Below are positions 16,764 through 25,921 of a stretch of 64,000 nucleotides of DNA, one piece after another. Numbering within the stretch: position 1 is the stretch's first letter; each line of letters begins with the position of its first letter. Source of the DNA: Bacillus_BD oryzisoli_A (GTDB taxonomy: Bacteria > Bacillota > Bacilli > Bacillales > Cytobacillaceae). The position numbers and the translations under genes were made by a program. Location: NCBI RefSeq assembly GCF_043641075.1, contig NZ_JBHZRC010000001.1, forward strand, positions 1,054,001 through 1,118,000. The letters are read 5' to 3'. The notes below the pieces were generated by a model. It was not told where the DNA came from and made no database searches. It worked only from the letters and a program-made list of their open reading frames with translations.

Positions 16764-16799
16764 CAAAAGAAAAGGGTCTGACGTGGTCAGCCCTTTCTA
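16764..16799 (-). terminator. Intrinsic terminator of rpoZ
   Basis: On the minus strand AGAAAGGG-TGAC pairs with GTCA-ACCCTTTTCT around CAC (with small mismatches), followed by TTTTCTTTTG. It separates the yloC-rpoZ unit from coaBC. Confidence 0.8.
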
Positions 16800-16803
16800 C
16801 CTT

Positions 16804-17025
16804 TTATTCATACCTGGAACCTAAGTCTCTGTCTGCTAAGCGATAAAATAATCTGTCTGCATCAATTTCCTCAAGTGCTTTACCAACATTTTTATGAGAA
16901 ATGTATCGATTCAACAGTGTTGTTTCACCTAATTGCATTTGACGGGCGCGTTTAGCTGCTACCGACACTAAAGAGTATTTACTATCAATTTTTGTCATTA
17001 AAGAATCAATTGATGGATCTAACAT
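16804..17025 (-). CDS. rpoZ: RNA polymerase omega subunit
   Basis: The 73-residue protein begins MLDPSIDSLMTKIDSKYSLV and contains the omega signature SVAAKRARQMQ. It assists assembly of RNA polymerase by clamping the beta-prime subunit. The ATG follows GGAGGTTAAGTAAT. It begins one base after the gmk stop, a pairing conserved from Firmicutes to Proteobacteria, and is followed by an intrinsic terminator. Confidence 0.96.
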   Translation of the reverse strand: MLDPSIDSLMTKIDSKYSLVSVAAKRARQMQLGETTLLNRYISHKNVGKALEEIDADRLFYRLADRDLGSRYE

Positions 17026-17026
17026 A

Positions 17027-17641
17027 TTACTTAACCTCCAGCATTTTTAAATATTTTGGTTCTACTCGTTCTCTGCGGCAGTGCTCTGCCACAACAATGG
17101 CTTTGATGCGTTCACAAGCAAGATTGATTTCATCGTTTTCTACCACATAATCATATAAGTTCATCATTTCAATTTCTTCTTTCGCCACATTTAAACGATT
17201 GTTAATAATATCCTCTGTTTCCGTACCTCTCGTCACAATTCGATTTTTCAATTCTGACAAGCTAGGTGGCATAAGGAATATAAATAATCCATCTGGAAAC
17301 TTTTCACGGACTTGACGTGCACCTTGAACTTCAATTTCAAGGAAAACATCCTTTCCTTTATCTAAAGTTTCGCGAACATAATCTACAGGTGTTCCATAAT
17401 AATTACCGACAAACTCGGCATACTCTAACAGTTTCCCTTGTTCAATGAGATCTTCGAATTCTTCCCTAGTTTTAAAAAAATAATCCACGCCGTCCCTTTC
17501 CCCTTCGCGTGGAGATCTCGTTGTCATTGATATCGAATACTCAAACTTTGTATCCTGCTGAGAAAAAATTTCTTTTCTCACTGTTCCTTTACCAACCCCT
17601 GAAGGTCCGGATAATACAATCAATAACCCTTTTTCATGCAT
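17027..17641 (-). CDS. gmk: Guanylate kinase
   Basis: The 204-residue enzyme phosphorylates GMP to GDP. Motifs: P-loop LSGPSGVGKGTVR, GMP-binding TTRSPREGE and YGTPVDYV, and the lid NRIVTRGTE. The frame is open to 17683, which would overlap remA, but the ATG at 17639-17641 gives MHEKGLLIVLSGPSG and the same 204-residue length as B. subtilis Gmk. GGTAGG lies upstream, and a TTG directly before the ATG is an alternative. It lies between remA and rpoZ as in B. subtilis. Confidence 0.96.
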   Translation of the reverse strand: MHEKGLLIVLSGPSGVGKGTVRKEIFSQQDTKFEYSISMTTRSPREGERDGVDYFFKTREEFEDLIEQGKLLEYAEFVGNYYGTPVDYVRETLDKGKDVFLEIEVQGARQVREKFPDGLFIFLMPPSLSELKNRIVTRGTETEDIINNRLNVAKEEIEMMNLYDYVVENDEINLACERIKAIVVAEHCRRERVEPKYLKMLEVK

Positions 17642-17651
17642 CAATAGAGTC

Positions 17652-17912
17652 CTACCCTTCATCCAATATTTCGTCTCGATCATTTAACCGGTGTGCAACT
17701 GTTTCTGGCTGAACTGCACTTAGTATCACATGATCACTATCCATAATAATGACAGCCCGCGTTCGTCTGCCATACGTTGCATCAATTAAAGAACCACGGT
17801 CGCGTGCATCCTGAATAATTCTTTTGATGGGTGCTGATTCAGGACTCACGATAGAAATGATCCGGTTGGCAGAAACGATATTGCCAAAGCCGATATTAAT
17901 CAGTTTAATCAC
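17652..17912 (-). CDS. remA: Extracellular matrix regulator RemA
   Basis: The 86-residue protein begins (GTG start) MIKLINIGFGNIVSANRI and contains the DUF370 core with RDRGSLIDATYGRRTRAVII. In B. subtilis RemA is a ring-forming DNA-binding activator of matrix and osmoprotection genes. The GTG at 17910-17912 follows TAGGAGG. It is placed between yloC and gmk, the conserved position, and probably shares the yloC promoter. Confidence 0.95.
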   Translation of the reverse strand: MIKLINIGFGNIVSANRIISIVSPESAPIKRIIQDARDRGSLIDATYGRRTRAVIIMDSDHVILSAVQPETVAHRLNDRDEILDEG

Positions 17913-17974
17913 CTGATTTTCCTCCTACCATCAGTTAATTAGTTTCACCCTGACGATTATTTTCTAAACAAGTA

Positions 17975-18865
17975 CTATTCAATGTTTTGTACCTGTTCTT
18001 TCATTTTTTCAAGGATACTTTTCATCTCAACCACTTCTTTGGCAATTTCAGAATCATTTGCTTTTGAACCAATCGTATTGACTTCTCGATTCATTTCCTG
18101 AAGCAGGAAATCAAGCTTTCTGCCAATCGGCTCATGTAACGTAAGAATTTTCCCAAACTGTTTTATATGGCTTTTTAGACGGGTTAATTCCTCGTTTATA
18201 TCTGCTTTATCGGCAAAAATGGCTACTTCGGTTAGAATACGAGCTTCATCCACTTGGCCTCCGATAAATTCATAGATTCTTTTTGTTAATTTATCACGAT
18301 ACATTTGTACAACGGATGGTGCGAGCTCGATAACTTCTTTAACCAAGCTCTCAAAAATATGTAAATGAGAGCTTATATCCTTTTCAAGTGCAGAACCCTC
18401 TGCCGTGCGCATTTGGATAACCGAAGCAGCAGCTTCTTCCACAGCTTGGAGAACAACCCGTTCAAGCTCTTCATCGCCGGATTCTTCTTCTTCAATATGG
18501 ATAATATCTTCCCTGCTTAGTAAATCCTGCAGTGATAAGCCGTGTTCAAGAACATACTTTTGTTTGATATCGGCAAATGTCTGTACATAATGATCGAGCA
18601 AATTCCAATCGACCATCACTTTTCGGTTAACAATTCCTTCTCCCTCAACGGTCACATAAACTTCTATTCTTCCTCTATGTATAAAAGAGCTCAATTTCTT
18701 TTTAATTTTATCTTCTATTTTATTAAACTGACGGGGCATTCGAATATAAAATTCCGAAAAACGATGGTTTACCGTTTTTACTTCGACTGAAACAGAAAAA
18801 GAGGCAGTACTTTTTTTACTTCTCCCAAATCCTGTCATACTTATAACCATTAAGACCACATCCAA
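17975..18865 (-). CDS. yloC: YicC/YloC family endoribonuclease
   Basis: The protein of about 290 residues carries the family start ISMTGFGRS and the C-terminal signature GRKLDFLLQEMNREVNTIGSKAND. YicC-family members are reported endoribonucleases involved in RNA turnover. The start is uncertain: AAGGAG lies four bases before TTG at 18863-18865, 10 before a GTG at 18857-18859, and 19 before the ATG at 18848-18850 that best matches the family. It heads the yloC-remA-gmk-rpoZ unit. Confidence 0.93.
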   Translation of the reverse strand: MDVVLMVISMTGFGRSKKSTASFSVSVEVKTVNHRFSEFYIRMPRQFNKIEDKIKKKLSSFIHRGRIEVYVTVEGEGIVNRKVMVDWNLLDHYVQTFADIKQKYVLEHGLSLQDLLSREDIIHIEEEESGDEELERVVLQAVEEAAASVIQMRTAEGSALEKDISSHLHIFESLVKEVIELAPSVVQMYRDKLTKRIYEFIGGQVDEARILTEVAIFADKADINEELTRLKSHIKQFGKILTLHEPIGRKLDFLLQEMNREVNTIGSKANDSEIAKEVVEMKSILEKMKEQVQNIE

Positions 18866-18939
18866 TCTTCTCCTTAATAATCAGGAGACTTTTCATGCTC
18901 ATTATCAAAAGATGTCATGTTGTTATGGTAGCACTTTTT

Positions 18940-18968
18940 ATTATAAAAGAGGAGGTAGTTTGGCTTAA
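18940..18968 (-). promoter_or_regulatory. Possible SigA promoter for yloC-remA-gmk-rpoZ
   Basis: On the minus strand TTAAGC and a perfect TATAAT are 17 bp apart, about 75 bp upstream of the yloC start and just after the P-type ATPase terminator. The -35 box is weak. Confidence 0.45.
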
Positions 18969-18970
18969 CG

Positions 18971-19003
18971 AAAGAAAAGGTAATAGAGTTTACTCTATTA
19001 CCT
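18971..19003 (-). terminator. Intrinsic terminator of the P-type ATPase gene
   Basis: A perfect 11-bp stem AGGTAATAGAG/CTCTATTACCT (18978-19003) is followed on the minus strand by TTTTCTTT. It starts 19 bp after the ATPase stop. Confidence 0.9.
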
Positions 19004-19021
19004 AAGAAATTATAACATATT

Positions 19022-21700
19022 TCATTTTGTTTTTCTTAGTAAAAATGAACCAGCCAGTAAAAAAGTTGGAATTGCCGCCAAACCTGTAATAATCCACCAG
19101 TCAGAGACTTGAATCGGAACAGTATGGAAGATAGGCTGCAGTGGCGGGTAATAAATAACGACAAGCACCATCAAGAGTGACAAAATAACAGCCCAAACTA
19201 AATATTTATTACCAAACGGATTACGTGAAAGAATAGACCTTTCACTGCGGCAATCAAATACATGGATCAATTGTGCAAGAACCAATGTTGCAAAAGCAAC
19301 TGTTTGTGCATATTCAAGATGGTTCGGATTATCCTTATAGGCAAACATAAATGCCAGCAATGTAACTAACCCGATTAGAAAACCTCTCGAAATGATTTTC
19401 CATCCTAATCCTCTAGCAAATACTCCTTCTTTCGGATTTCGAGGCTTTCGCTTCATTACATCACCTTCAGGCTGGTCTAAGCCTAGTGCCATAGCCGGTA
19501 AACCATCCGTAACTAAATTTACCCAAAGGATTTGAATCGGAACCAGCGGCAGCGGCAATGCTAATAGCATCGCAAATAACATCACGAGAATTTCACCGAC
19601 GTTTGAGGCTAATAGGTACCGAATAAATTTCCGAATATTTTCGTAAATGTTCCGCCCCTCTTTAATAGCGGATTTAATCGTTGCAAAATTATCATCAAGC
19701 AGGACAAGGGCAGACGCCTCTTTTGCCACATCAGTACCGGTAATTCCCATTGAAACACCGATATCTGCTGCTTTAATTGCCGGTGCATCATTGACACCGT
19801 CACCTGTCATTGCCACAATATGGCCTTTATTTTGTAGTGCTTTTACTATCTTTAATTTATGCTCAGGTGATACTCGAGCAAATACCGAAACTTCCTCAAC
19901 AACATCTTCAAGCTCCTCAAGGGACATTTCTGAAAGTGCAGGTCCATCTAACACCTTTGATTGATTTGAGAGAATTCCAAGCTGTTTTGCGATTGCCTTT
20001 GCAGTTATCACATGATCACCTGTAATCATGACCGTTTTAATACCTGCATCTTTACATTCCTTTACAGCAAGCTTCACTTCAGGACGCGGCGGGTCAATCA
20101 TTCCCTGAAGCCCAATAAAGGTTAAGCTCTTTTCCGCCTCTTTTTCATCGAGAACAAGGGTCTGAGCAGGAATTTCTTTAAATCCGATTGCAATCGTTCT
20201 AAGTGCCTTTGATGCTAGCTCATTAATGGCAGATTGAACCGTTTGCTTTGCGTTTTGTGATAATAATTGTTTTTTGCCGTTCCAAAGAATGGCTTCACTT
20301 TTTCCAACCAAAATATCTGGGGCTCCTTTTGTCACAACATACTGACGGCCATTTGGATCCTTTATAATGACACTCATCATTTTTCTTGTCGAATCAAAAG
20401 GAAACTCTTGAACAATTTTAAACTCATTTAACAGTTCCGAACGGTTATATCCTGCTTTCATGGCAGCAACAAGAAGCGCCCCTTCAGTTGGATCTCCATC
20501 AACAGCATATTCCTTTTTCTTCTCGATTAATTCTGCATGGTTACAGAGCATCCCAAACATTAGCATCTGCTGAAGTGCTTTTTCGTTCGTAACATCTATT
20601 CTTTCATCATCACGGTAAAATGCACCACTTGGTTCATAACCGACCCCATCTACAAACCATGTTTGTCCACTACTCCATAAATGAGTTACAGTCATTTCAT
20701 TCTGTGTCATTGTTCCTGTCTTATCTGAGCATATGACAGAAGCACAGCCTAATGTTTCAACAGCCGGCAGTTTTCTGACAATGGCATTTTGCTTGATCAT
20801 CCGCTGTACACCAAGAGAGAGCGCAACCGTTACAATAGCCGGCAGACCTTCAGGGATGGCAGCAACCGCAAGGGAAACACCCGCTAAAAACATTGTATAT
20901 AAATCATTTCCTTGAAGAACACCGACAACAACTACCAAAGCAGTTAACAAGAGTGCTGTCACAATTAGGATTTTCCCAAGCTGTTCCAATCTTCTTTGCA
21001 GCGGTGTAGTCATTGATTCAGCACTTTGGAGTAAATCAGCGATTTGTCCCATCGCTGTTTTCATTCCTGTCCCGACCACAACCCCCATGCCGGTCCCTCT
21101 TGTAACCATAGTACCCATAAACGCCATATTTTCCATATCGCCAATGCCAAGGTTCTCTTTGGAAAGCGCACTTGTATTTTTTGAGACTGGAAGTGACTCG
21201 CCGGTTAAGGCTGATTCCTCTATTTCAAGACTTTTTACATCAATCAAGCGCAAATCTGCACCAATTCGGTCCCCACTGGAGAACTTTAACACATCCCCTG
21301 GGACAATTTCTTTCGACGCAATTTTTATCCATTGTCCATTCCTTAGTACCTGCACTTGCGGAGCAGAAAGTTCTTTTAAAGCCTGTAATGATTTTTCCGC
21401 TTTTACTTCTTGAAAAAAACCAAGAAAGGCATTGACGATGACAATGGCGATAATCGCAATTGCATCAATATATTCACCTAAAAAACCAGAAATAAGAGTT
21501 GCTGCTAATAAGACAAGCACCATAAAATCCTTAAATTGACTAAAAAAAACTAGCCACGCAGACTGCCTTTCCCCTTCTTCTAATTCATTGTTTCCATATT
21601 GCTTCAGCCTTTGTTTAACATCTGCACTCGTTAATCCTGACGAGAGGTCTGTATTTAGCGCTTCCTCTACCTCTTTTGTGTTCATCTCATGGTACTTCAT
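19022..21700 (-). CDS. yloB: Calcium-type P2A cation-transporting ATPase
   Basis: The 892-residue membrane protein closely matches B. subtilis YloB, a Ca2+ P-type ATPase expressed in sporulation. It has the phosphorylation motif ICSDKTGTMTQNEMTV, the hinge MTGDGVNDAPAIK, the actuator TGES, and M4 AAIPEGLPAIV, which is typical of Ca2+ pumps. About ten membrane segments are arranged 2+2+6. It would export Ca2+ from the cytoplasm using ATP. The start is the ATG at 21698-21700. It is divergent from rqcH and has its own terminator. Confidence 0.94.
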   Translation of the reverse strand: MKYHEMNTKEVEEALNTDLSSGLTSADVKQRLKQYGNNELEEGERQSAWLVFFSQFKDFMVLVLLAATLISGFLGEYIDAIAIIAIVIVNAFLGFFQEVKAEKSLQALKELSAPQVQVLRNGQWIKIASKEIVPGDVLKFSSGDRIGADLRLIDVKSLEIEESALTGESLPVSKNTSALSKENLGIGDMENMAFMGTMVTRGTGMGVVVGTGMKTAMGQIADLLQSAESMTTPLQRRLEQLGKILIVTALLLTALVVVVGVLQGNDLYTMFLAGVSLAVAAIPEGLPAIVTVALSLGVQRMIKQNAIVRKLPAVETLGCASVICSDKTGTMTQNEMTVTHLWSSGQTWFVDGVGYEPSGAFYRDDERIDVTNEKALQQMLMFGMLCNHAELIEKKKEYAVDGDPTEGALLVAAMKAGYNRSELLNEFKIVQEFPFDSTRKMMSVIIKDPNGRQYVVTKGAPDILVGKSEAILWNGKKQLLSQNAKQTVQSAINELASKALRTIAIGFKEIPAQTLVLDEKEAEKSLTFIGLQGMIDPPRPEVKLAVKECKDAGIKTVMITGDHVITAKAIAKQLGILSNQSKVLDGPALSEMSLEELEDVVEEVSVFARVSPEHKLKIVKALQNKGHIVAMTGDGVNDAPAIKAADIGVSMGITGTDVAKEASALVLLDDNFATIKSAIKEGRNIYENIRKFIRYLLASNVGEILVMLFAMLLALPLPLVPIQILWVNLVTDGLPAMALGLDQPEGDVMKRKPRNPKEGVFARGLGWKIISRGFLIGLVTLLAFMFAYKDNPNHLEYAQTVAFATLVLAQLIHVFDCRSERSILSRNPFGNKYLVWAVILSLLMVLVVIYYPPLQPIFHTVPIQVSDWWIITGLAAIPTFLLAGSFLLRKTK

Positions 21701-21912
21701 CCCGCCATCTCACTTCCCCCTTAAATACGAAAAGCAATGCCTCAACCCAGGTGCCAGAGCTTTTGGCAGCCTTTCATTTTAGTTAGAAAAATAATCTTTT
21801 CTGCATCTAAGGAAAGCTTATTCACTCTTGTCCAAAAAAATGCTAATATAGTTGCACTTCAATAAAACAACTTGTAATCTTAAAGATAGTATATAAGTAA
21901 AGGATGTTTATC

Positions 21913-23637
21913 ATGTCGTTTGATGGTTTATTTACCAGGGCAATGGTTAAAGAGCTTACAGATTTGCTTAAAGGCGGTCGAATCAATAAAGTACACCAAC
22001 CGTATAAAAATGAAATTATTCTCGTTGTAAGAGCAAACGGAAAAAATCAAAAGGTATTACTTTCTGCACATCCCTCACATGCAAGGGTTCAGATTTCACA
22101 GGAGGAATATGAGAATCCTTCGATCCCGCCAATGTTTTGTATGCTATTACGAAAGCATATTGAAGGGTATATTTTGGAGGATATCCGACAGGTCGGACTT
22201 GATCGGATCATTATTTTTGATATTAAAGGGAGAAACGAAATCGGAGATACTTCTTATAAGCAGTTAATTGTAGAAATTATGGGACGACACAGCAATATTA
22301 TCTTAGTTGACCGGACCAAAAATATGATACTTGATAGTATTAAGCATGTAACCTCAGCTGTTAATACATATCGAACGGTCCTTCCTGGACATGATTACAT
22401 TCTTCCTCCGGAACAAAATAAAGCGAATCCCTTTGAAGCAGATGAAGAGGATGTATTAAGACATCTAGATTTTAATAGCGGCAGACTCGATAAGCAGCTG
22501 GTCAATCAATTTGCCGGACTTTCACCCTTAATTGCAAAAGAAATAACCTTTCAGGCTGGTCTTGTGAATCGGACCACCTTGCCAAAGGCTTTTCTTGCTA
22601 TAATTGAACGGGTAAAGCGCCATGATTATTCCCCTTCCATTATGGAGAGCAGTGAGAAAGAAAACTTTTATTTATTCCCTCTCGATAGCAGTCAAAGTAA
22701 TCAAGTAAAATCATTTGCAACACTTGGAGAAGCACTAGATCGCTATTATTTTGGCAAAGCAGAGCGTGATCGTGTCAAACAACAGGCAAATGATATTGAA
22801 CGCTTAGTTGTCAATGAAAAAGAAAAAAATGAGAAAAAAATAGCCAAGCTTGAAGTGACTTTGCAGGAAGCCAATAAAGCACAACAGTTTCAGTTATTTG
22901 GTGAATTATTGACGGCAAATTTATACGCGGTGCAAAAAGGCTTAAAGGAAATCGATGTCGTGAATTATTACGATGAAACTGGAGCAACAGTAACAATCCC
23001 GCTTGATCCATTAAAATCACCTTCGGAAAATGCGCAAAAATATTTTACCAAATACCAAAAGGCAAAAAATGCCCTTGAAATTGTAAAAGAACAAATTGAA
23101 AAGGCAATGGCAGAGGTCCACTATTTTGAATCGCTCATCCAACAGCTCGAAACAGCCTCACCAAAGGACGTTGCTGAAATCCGTGATGAATTAATTGAAG
23201 AAGGATATATTCGAAATAGACAGAAAAAGCACCAAAAAAAGCAAAACCAAAAACCTGTTCTGGATCACTATTATGCTTCAGATGGGACTGAAATTATTAT
23301 TGGAAAGAACAATAAACAAAATGATTACTTAACAAATCGTTTGGCTGCTCGTGATGAAATTTGGCTCCATACAAAGGATATTCCGGGGTCCCATGTCGTG
23401 ATTCGCAGCAAAGAACCGATTGAAAAGACGATTCACGAGGCCGCAATCCTGGCCGCATTTTTCAGTAAAGCGCGAAGTTCAAGTTCAGTTCCCGTTGATT
23501 TTACTCGCGTACGCCATGTAAAAAAACCATCAGGCGCAAAGCCGGGCTTTGTCATTTACGACAACCAGCAAACAATATATGTTACACCTGATGAAGAAAC
23601 AGTCCTCAAATTGAAGAAGCATAAAAATGCTAACTGA
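21913..23637 (+). CDS. rqcH: Ribosome quality control factor RqcH (NFACT family)
   Basis: The 574-residue protein has an NFACT-N domain, helix-hairpin-helix and coiled-coil middle region (about 270-430) and a C-terminal NFACT-R domain with LAARDEIWLHTKDIPGSHVV. The VGLDRIIIF segment holds the Asp-Arg pair required for alanine tailing in B. subtilis RqcH. It binds obstructed 50S subunits with tRNA-Ala and adds C-terminal Ala tails to stalled chains. I choose the ATG at 21913, eight bases after AAAGGA. A moderate promoter, TTCACT-17-TAATAT, lies near 21820-21850. Confidence 0.95.
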   Translation: MSFDGLFTRAMVKELTDLLKGGRINKVHQPYKNEIILVVRANGKNQKVLLSAHPSHARVQISQEEYENPSIPPMFCMLLRKHIEGYILEDIRQVGLDRIIIFDIKGRNEIGDTSYKQLIVEIMGRHSNIILVDRTKNMILDSIKHVTSAVNTYRTVLPGHDYILPPEQNKANPFEADEEDVLRHLDFNSGRLDKQLVNQFAGLSPLIAKEITFQAGLVNRTTLPKAFLAIIERVKRHDYSPSIMESSEKENFYLFPLDSSQSNQVKSFATLGEALDRYYFGKAERDRVKQQANDIERLVVNEKEKNEKKIAKLEVTLQEANKAQQFQLFGELLTANLYAVQKGLKEIDVVNYYDETGATVTIPLDPLKSPSENAQKYFTKYQKAKNALEIVKEQIEKAMAEVHYFESLIQQLETASPKDVAEIRDELIEEGYIRNRQKKHQKKQNQKPVLDHYYASDGTEIIIGKNNKQNDYLTNRLAARDEIWLHTKDIPGSHVVIRSKEPIEKTIHEAAILAAFFSKARSSSSVPVDFTRVRHVKKPSGAKPGFVIYDNQQTIYVTPDEETVLKLKKHKNAN

Positions 23638-23673
23638 TTTTACTATAGAACTAATGTTTTCTAAATGATTACA

Positions 23674-23699
23674 AAAAGAGTGCAGTCATGCACTCTTTT
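23674..23699. terminator. Bidirectional terminator between rqcH and PPK2
   Basis: A perfect 11-bp stem AAAAGAGTGCA/TGCACTCTTTT with loop GTCA has T residues on both flanks in the proper direction. It serves the convergent rqcH and PPK2 genes and overlaps the last two bases of the PPK2 stop codon. Confidence 0.9.
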
Positions 23700-24456
23700 A
23701 TCCTTTTTCCCCATAGTCAGGCAGAGCAATATTTTTTGCGGTTAAATGACTCTCCATTCTCTGTATCATACGACTTAATGTTTCTAATCGTGCATATCGC
23801 TTATTATTACTTGGAATAATACACCATGGCGCATGAATGGTATCCGTCTTTTCGAACATTTCTTCAACTGCTTCATGATATAAATCCCATTTTTCCCGAT
23901 TACGCCAATCTTCATCAGTCAATTTCCAGCTTTTAAATGGATTAGCCTCTCGTGCTTTAAAACGCGATAGTTGTTCGTCTTTACTTATATGAAACCAAAA
24001 TTTCATGATTACATATTGATCATCACTTAATAGTTTTTCAAATTCATTGATTTCCTTATAGGCTCTAGACCATTCTTCAACTGTAGCAAAGCCTTCAACA
24101 CGTTCAACAAGAACCCTTCCATACCAAGAGCGGTCAAAAATCGTTAGCTCTCCATAGCCAGGCAGTTTACGCCAGAATCTCTGCAAATAATGGTATTGCC
24201 TTTCATGTGGCAGCGGAGCTGCAATCGGCCAAACCTTAAATCCACGCGGGTCAAGATGCTCTGTTACTCTTTTAATCGCACCTCCTTTGCCCGAAGCATC
24301 CCAGCCTTCCATTACAACGACAGCTGCAATTTTTTCTTCATGCAATACATGCTGAAGCCTTAACAAGCGCCACTGATATTGAAGCAGCTTCGTCTCATAC
24401 TCTTTTTTACTATCCACCTTTAACGTTAAATCAACACGATCTAAACGACTATTCAC
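23698..24456 (-). CDS. Polyphosphate kinase 2 family phosphotransferase
   Basis: The 252-residue protein is a single-domain PPK2-type kinase that moves phosphate between polyphosphate and nucleotides. Walker A is GWDASGKGGAIKR (51-63), and Walker B with lid is FDRSWYGRVLVERVEG (107-122). A KSWKLTDEDWRNREKWDLY stretch follows near residue 190. Whether it works on ADP/GDP, AMP or both cannot be told from sequence. GTG start at 24454-24456 with GAGAGG upstream. In B. subtilis the equivalent position holds the cys cluster and no PPK2, so this is a lineage-specific neighbour. Confidence 0.92.
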   Translation of the reverse strand: MNSRLDRVDLTLKVDSKKEYETKLLQYQWRLLRLQHVLHEEKIAAVVVMEGWDASGKGGAIKRVTEHLDPRGFKVWPIAAPLPHERQYHYLQRFWRKLPGYGELTIFDRSWYGRVLVERVEGFATVEEWSRAYKEINEFEKLLSDDQYVIMKFWFHISKDEQLSRFKAREANPFKSWKLTDEDWRNREKWDLYHEAVEEMFEKTDTIHAPWCIIPSNNKRYARLETLSRMIQRMESHLTAKNIALPDYGEKG

Positions 24457-24504
24457 TAGTTAAATCCTCTCCCTAACAGCTGGCTGAATTTACACTTCAT
24501 TTAT

Positions 24505-24533
24505 ATGATAGTATGATTTATCTTGCCATACAA
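24505..24533 (-). promoter_or_regulatory. Possible SigA promoter for the PPK2 gene
   Basis: TTGTAT (minus strand, 24528-24533) and TATCAT (24505-24510) are 17 bp apart and lie about 50 bp upstream of the GTG start. It begins within the T-rich tail of the pyrE terminator. Confidence 0.35.
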
Positions 24534-24570
24534 AAGCAAAATGGGCCTGACATCCTAATGATGTCAGGCC
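24533..24570 (-). terminator. Intrinsic terminator of the pyr operon
   Basis: A perfect 11-bp stem GGCCTGACATC/GATGTCAGGCC (24544-24570) is followed on the minus strand by CATTTTGCTTTTG. It lies 14 bp after the pyrE stop. Confidence 0.85.
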
Positions 24571-24584
24571 TGGATCATGATTGA

Positions 24585-25208
24585 TTATTTTCCCCACTCG
24601 GCAGGATTTTTGCGCCACTCCATTAGCTTATCCCAATCCTTTTGCTCAATGTAGCCTTTTTCACTTGCAACCTCTACAAGTGTTGAAAAATCTGTTAAAG
24701 AATAGGACGTAATGTCGGCGTTACGCATCAGTTCAAAGCCTTTTTCAAGCTGATATGTAAAAATGGATACCACTCCTAGCACTTCGCAACCAGCTTCACG
24801 TAATGCTTCTACAGCCGTAATGACACTGCCTCCCGTTGAAATTAAATCTTCCACTACTACAACCTTTTGTCCTTTTTCCGCTTTTCCTTCAATCTGATTT
24901 CCTTTACCATGCTCCTTTGCCTTTGAACGGACATAACACATCGGCAGGTTTAATTCTTCGCTTACCCATGCGGCATGGGGGATTCCTGCAGTCGCGGTTC
25001 CAGCAACAAGCTCTGTTCCTGGAAATTGTTCCTTGATGATTCCGGCAAGGCCTGATGCAATATTTCTTCTAACTTCCGGATATGAAAGAGTTAAACGATT
25101 ATCACAATAAATAGGAGAAATGATGCCTGATGCCCATGTAAATGGTTCGTTTGGACGCAGTGAGACTGCTTTAATTTCTAATAAGCTTTCTGCAATATTC
25201 TTTTTCAT
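24585..25208 (-). CDS. pyrE: Orotate phosphoribosyltransferase
   Basis: The 207-residue enzyme joins orotate and PRPP to give OMP. Motifs: FTWASGIISPIYCDNR near the N-terminus and the PRPP loop VVVEDLISTGGSVI. The ATG at 25206-25208 overlaps the pyrF stop (ATGA) and follows GGAAGGTG; an upstream GTG-type start in the open frame is unlikely. It is the last gene of the pyrimidine operon, directly before the terminator. Confidence 0.97.
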   Translation of the reverse strand: MKKNIAESLLEIKAVSLRPNEPFTWASGIISPIYCDNRLTLSYPEVRRNIASGLAGIIKEQFPGTELVAGTATAGIPHAAWVSEELNLPMCYVRSKAKEHGKGNQIEGKAEKGQKVVVVEDLISTGGSVITAVEALREAGCEVLGVVSIFTYQLEKGFELMRNADITSYSLTDFSTLVEVASEKGYIEQKDWDKLMEWRKNPAEWGK

Positions 25209-25921
25209 AGTTGAACACCTTCCCATGCTTGTATAAACTTTTGATAGCTTTCAATAGGATCTACAGATCTTGTGATTGAACGGCCAACCACCATATAGGA
25301 GACACCCGCTTTTTTCGCAAAGTCAGGTGTTGCTACTCTCTTTTGATCTCCTGCTGCATCCTCTTTTAATCGAATACCTGGCGTTACCGTTAAGAAATCA
25401 GTTCCAATTTTTTCACGGATCATAGCTGCTTCATGCGAGGAACATACAACCCCGTCTAGACCCGACTGTTTTGTCAGCATAGCATAGTGAAGAACAGATT
25501 CCTGGAGCGGAACTTGAATCAGCTGTTCATTTTTCATTTGCTCTTCTGACGTACTGGTCAGCTGCGTTACAGCAATACATCGAGGTCTTTGCTGTCCTGC
25601 TGGAGTCCCTTGATCCAAACCTTCTAATGCTGCCATCATCATTTCCTGCCCTCCGGCAGCATGTACATTAACAAGATCACATTGAAGCTTTGCCAGACCC
25701 TTCATTGCGCTTTTTACTGTGTTCGGGATATCATGAAGCTTTAAATCCAGAAATATTTGATGACCTTTTTCCTTAATATCATGGATAATGGCAGGTCCCT
25801 CCTGATAAAAAAGCTCCATTCCTACTTTTACAAAGAGTTTTTCTTCATTGAAGCGATCGAGGAAACGTGATACTTCGCCTTTTGAAGCAAAGTCAAGGGC
25901 AATGATAACGGGGGTTCTCAA
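25205..25921 (-). CDS. pyrF: Orotidine 5'-phosphate decarboxylase
   Basis: The 238-residue TIM-barrel enzyme decarboxylates OMP to UMP. The catalytic signature IFLDLKLHDIPNTV contains the Asp-Lys-x-x-Asp array, and VGRSITRSVDP binds phosphate near the C-terminus. Its start codon abuts the pyrD stop and its stop overlaps pyrE, so the last steps of UMP synthesis are translationally coupled. Confidence 0.97.
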   Translation of the reverse strand: MRTPVIIALDFASKGEVSRFLDRFNEEKLFVKVGMELFYQEGPAIIHDIKEKGHQIFLDLKLHDIPNTVKSAMKGLAKLQCDLVNVHAAGGQEMMMAALEGLDQGTPAGQQRPRCIAVTQLTSTSEEQMKNEQLIQVPLQESVLHYAMLTKQSGLDGVVCSSHEAAMIREKIGTDFLTVTPGIRLKEDAAGDQKRVATPDFAKKAGVSYMVVGRSITRSVDPIESYQKFIQAWEGVQL

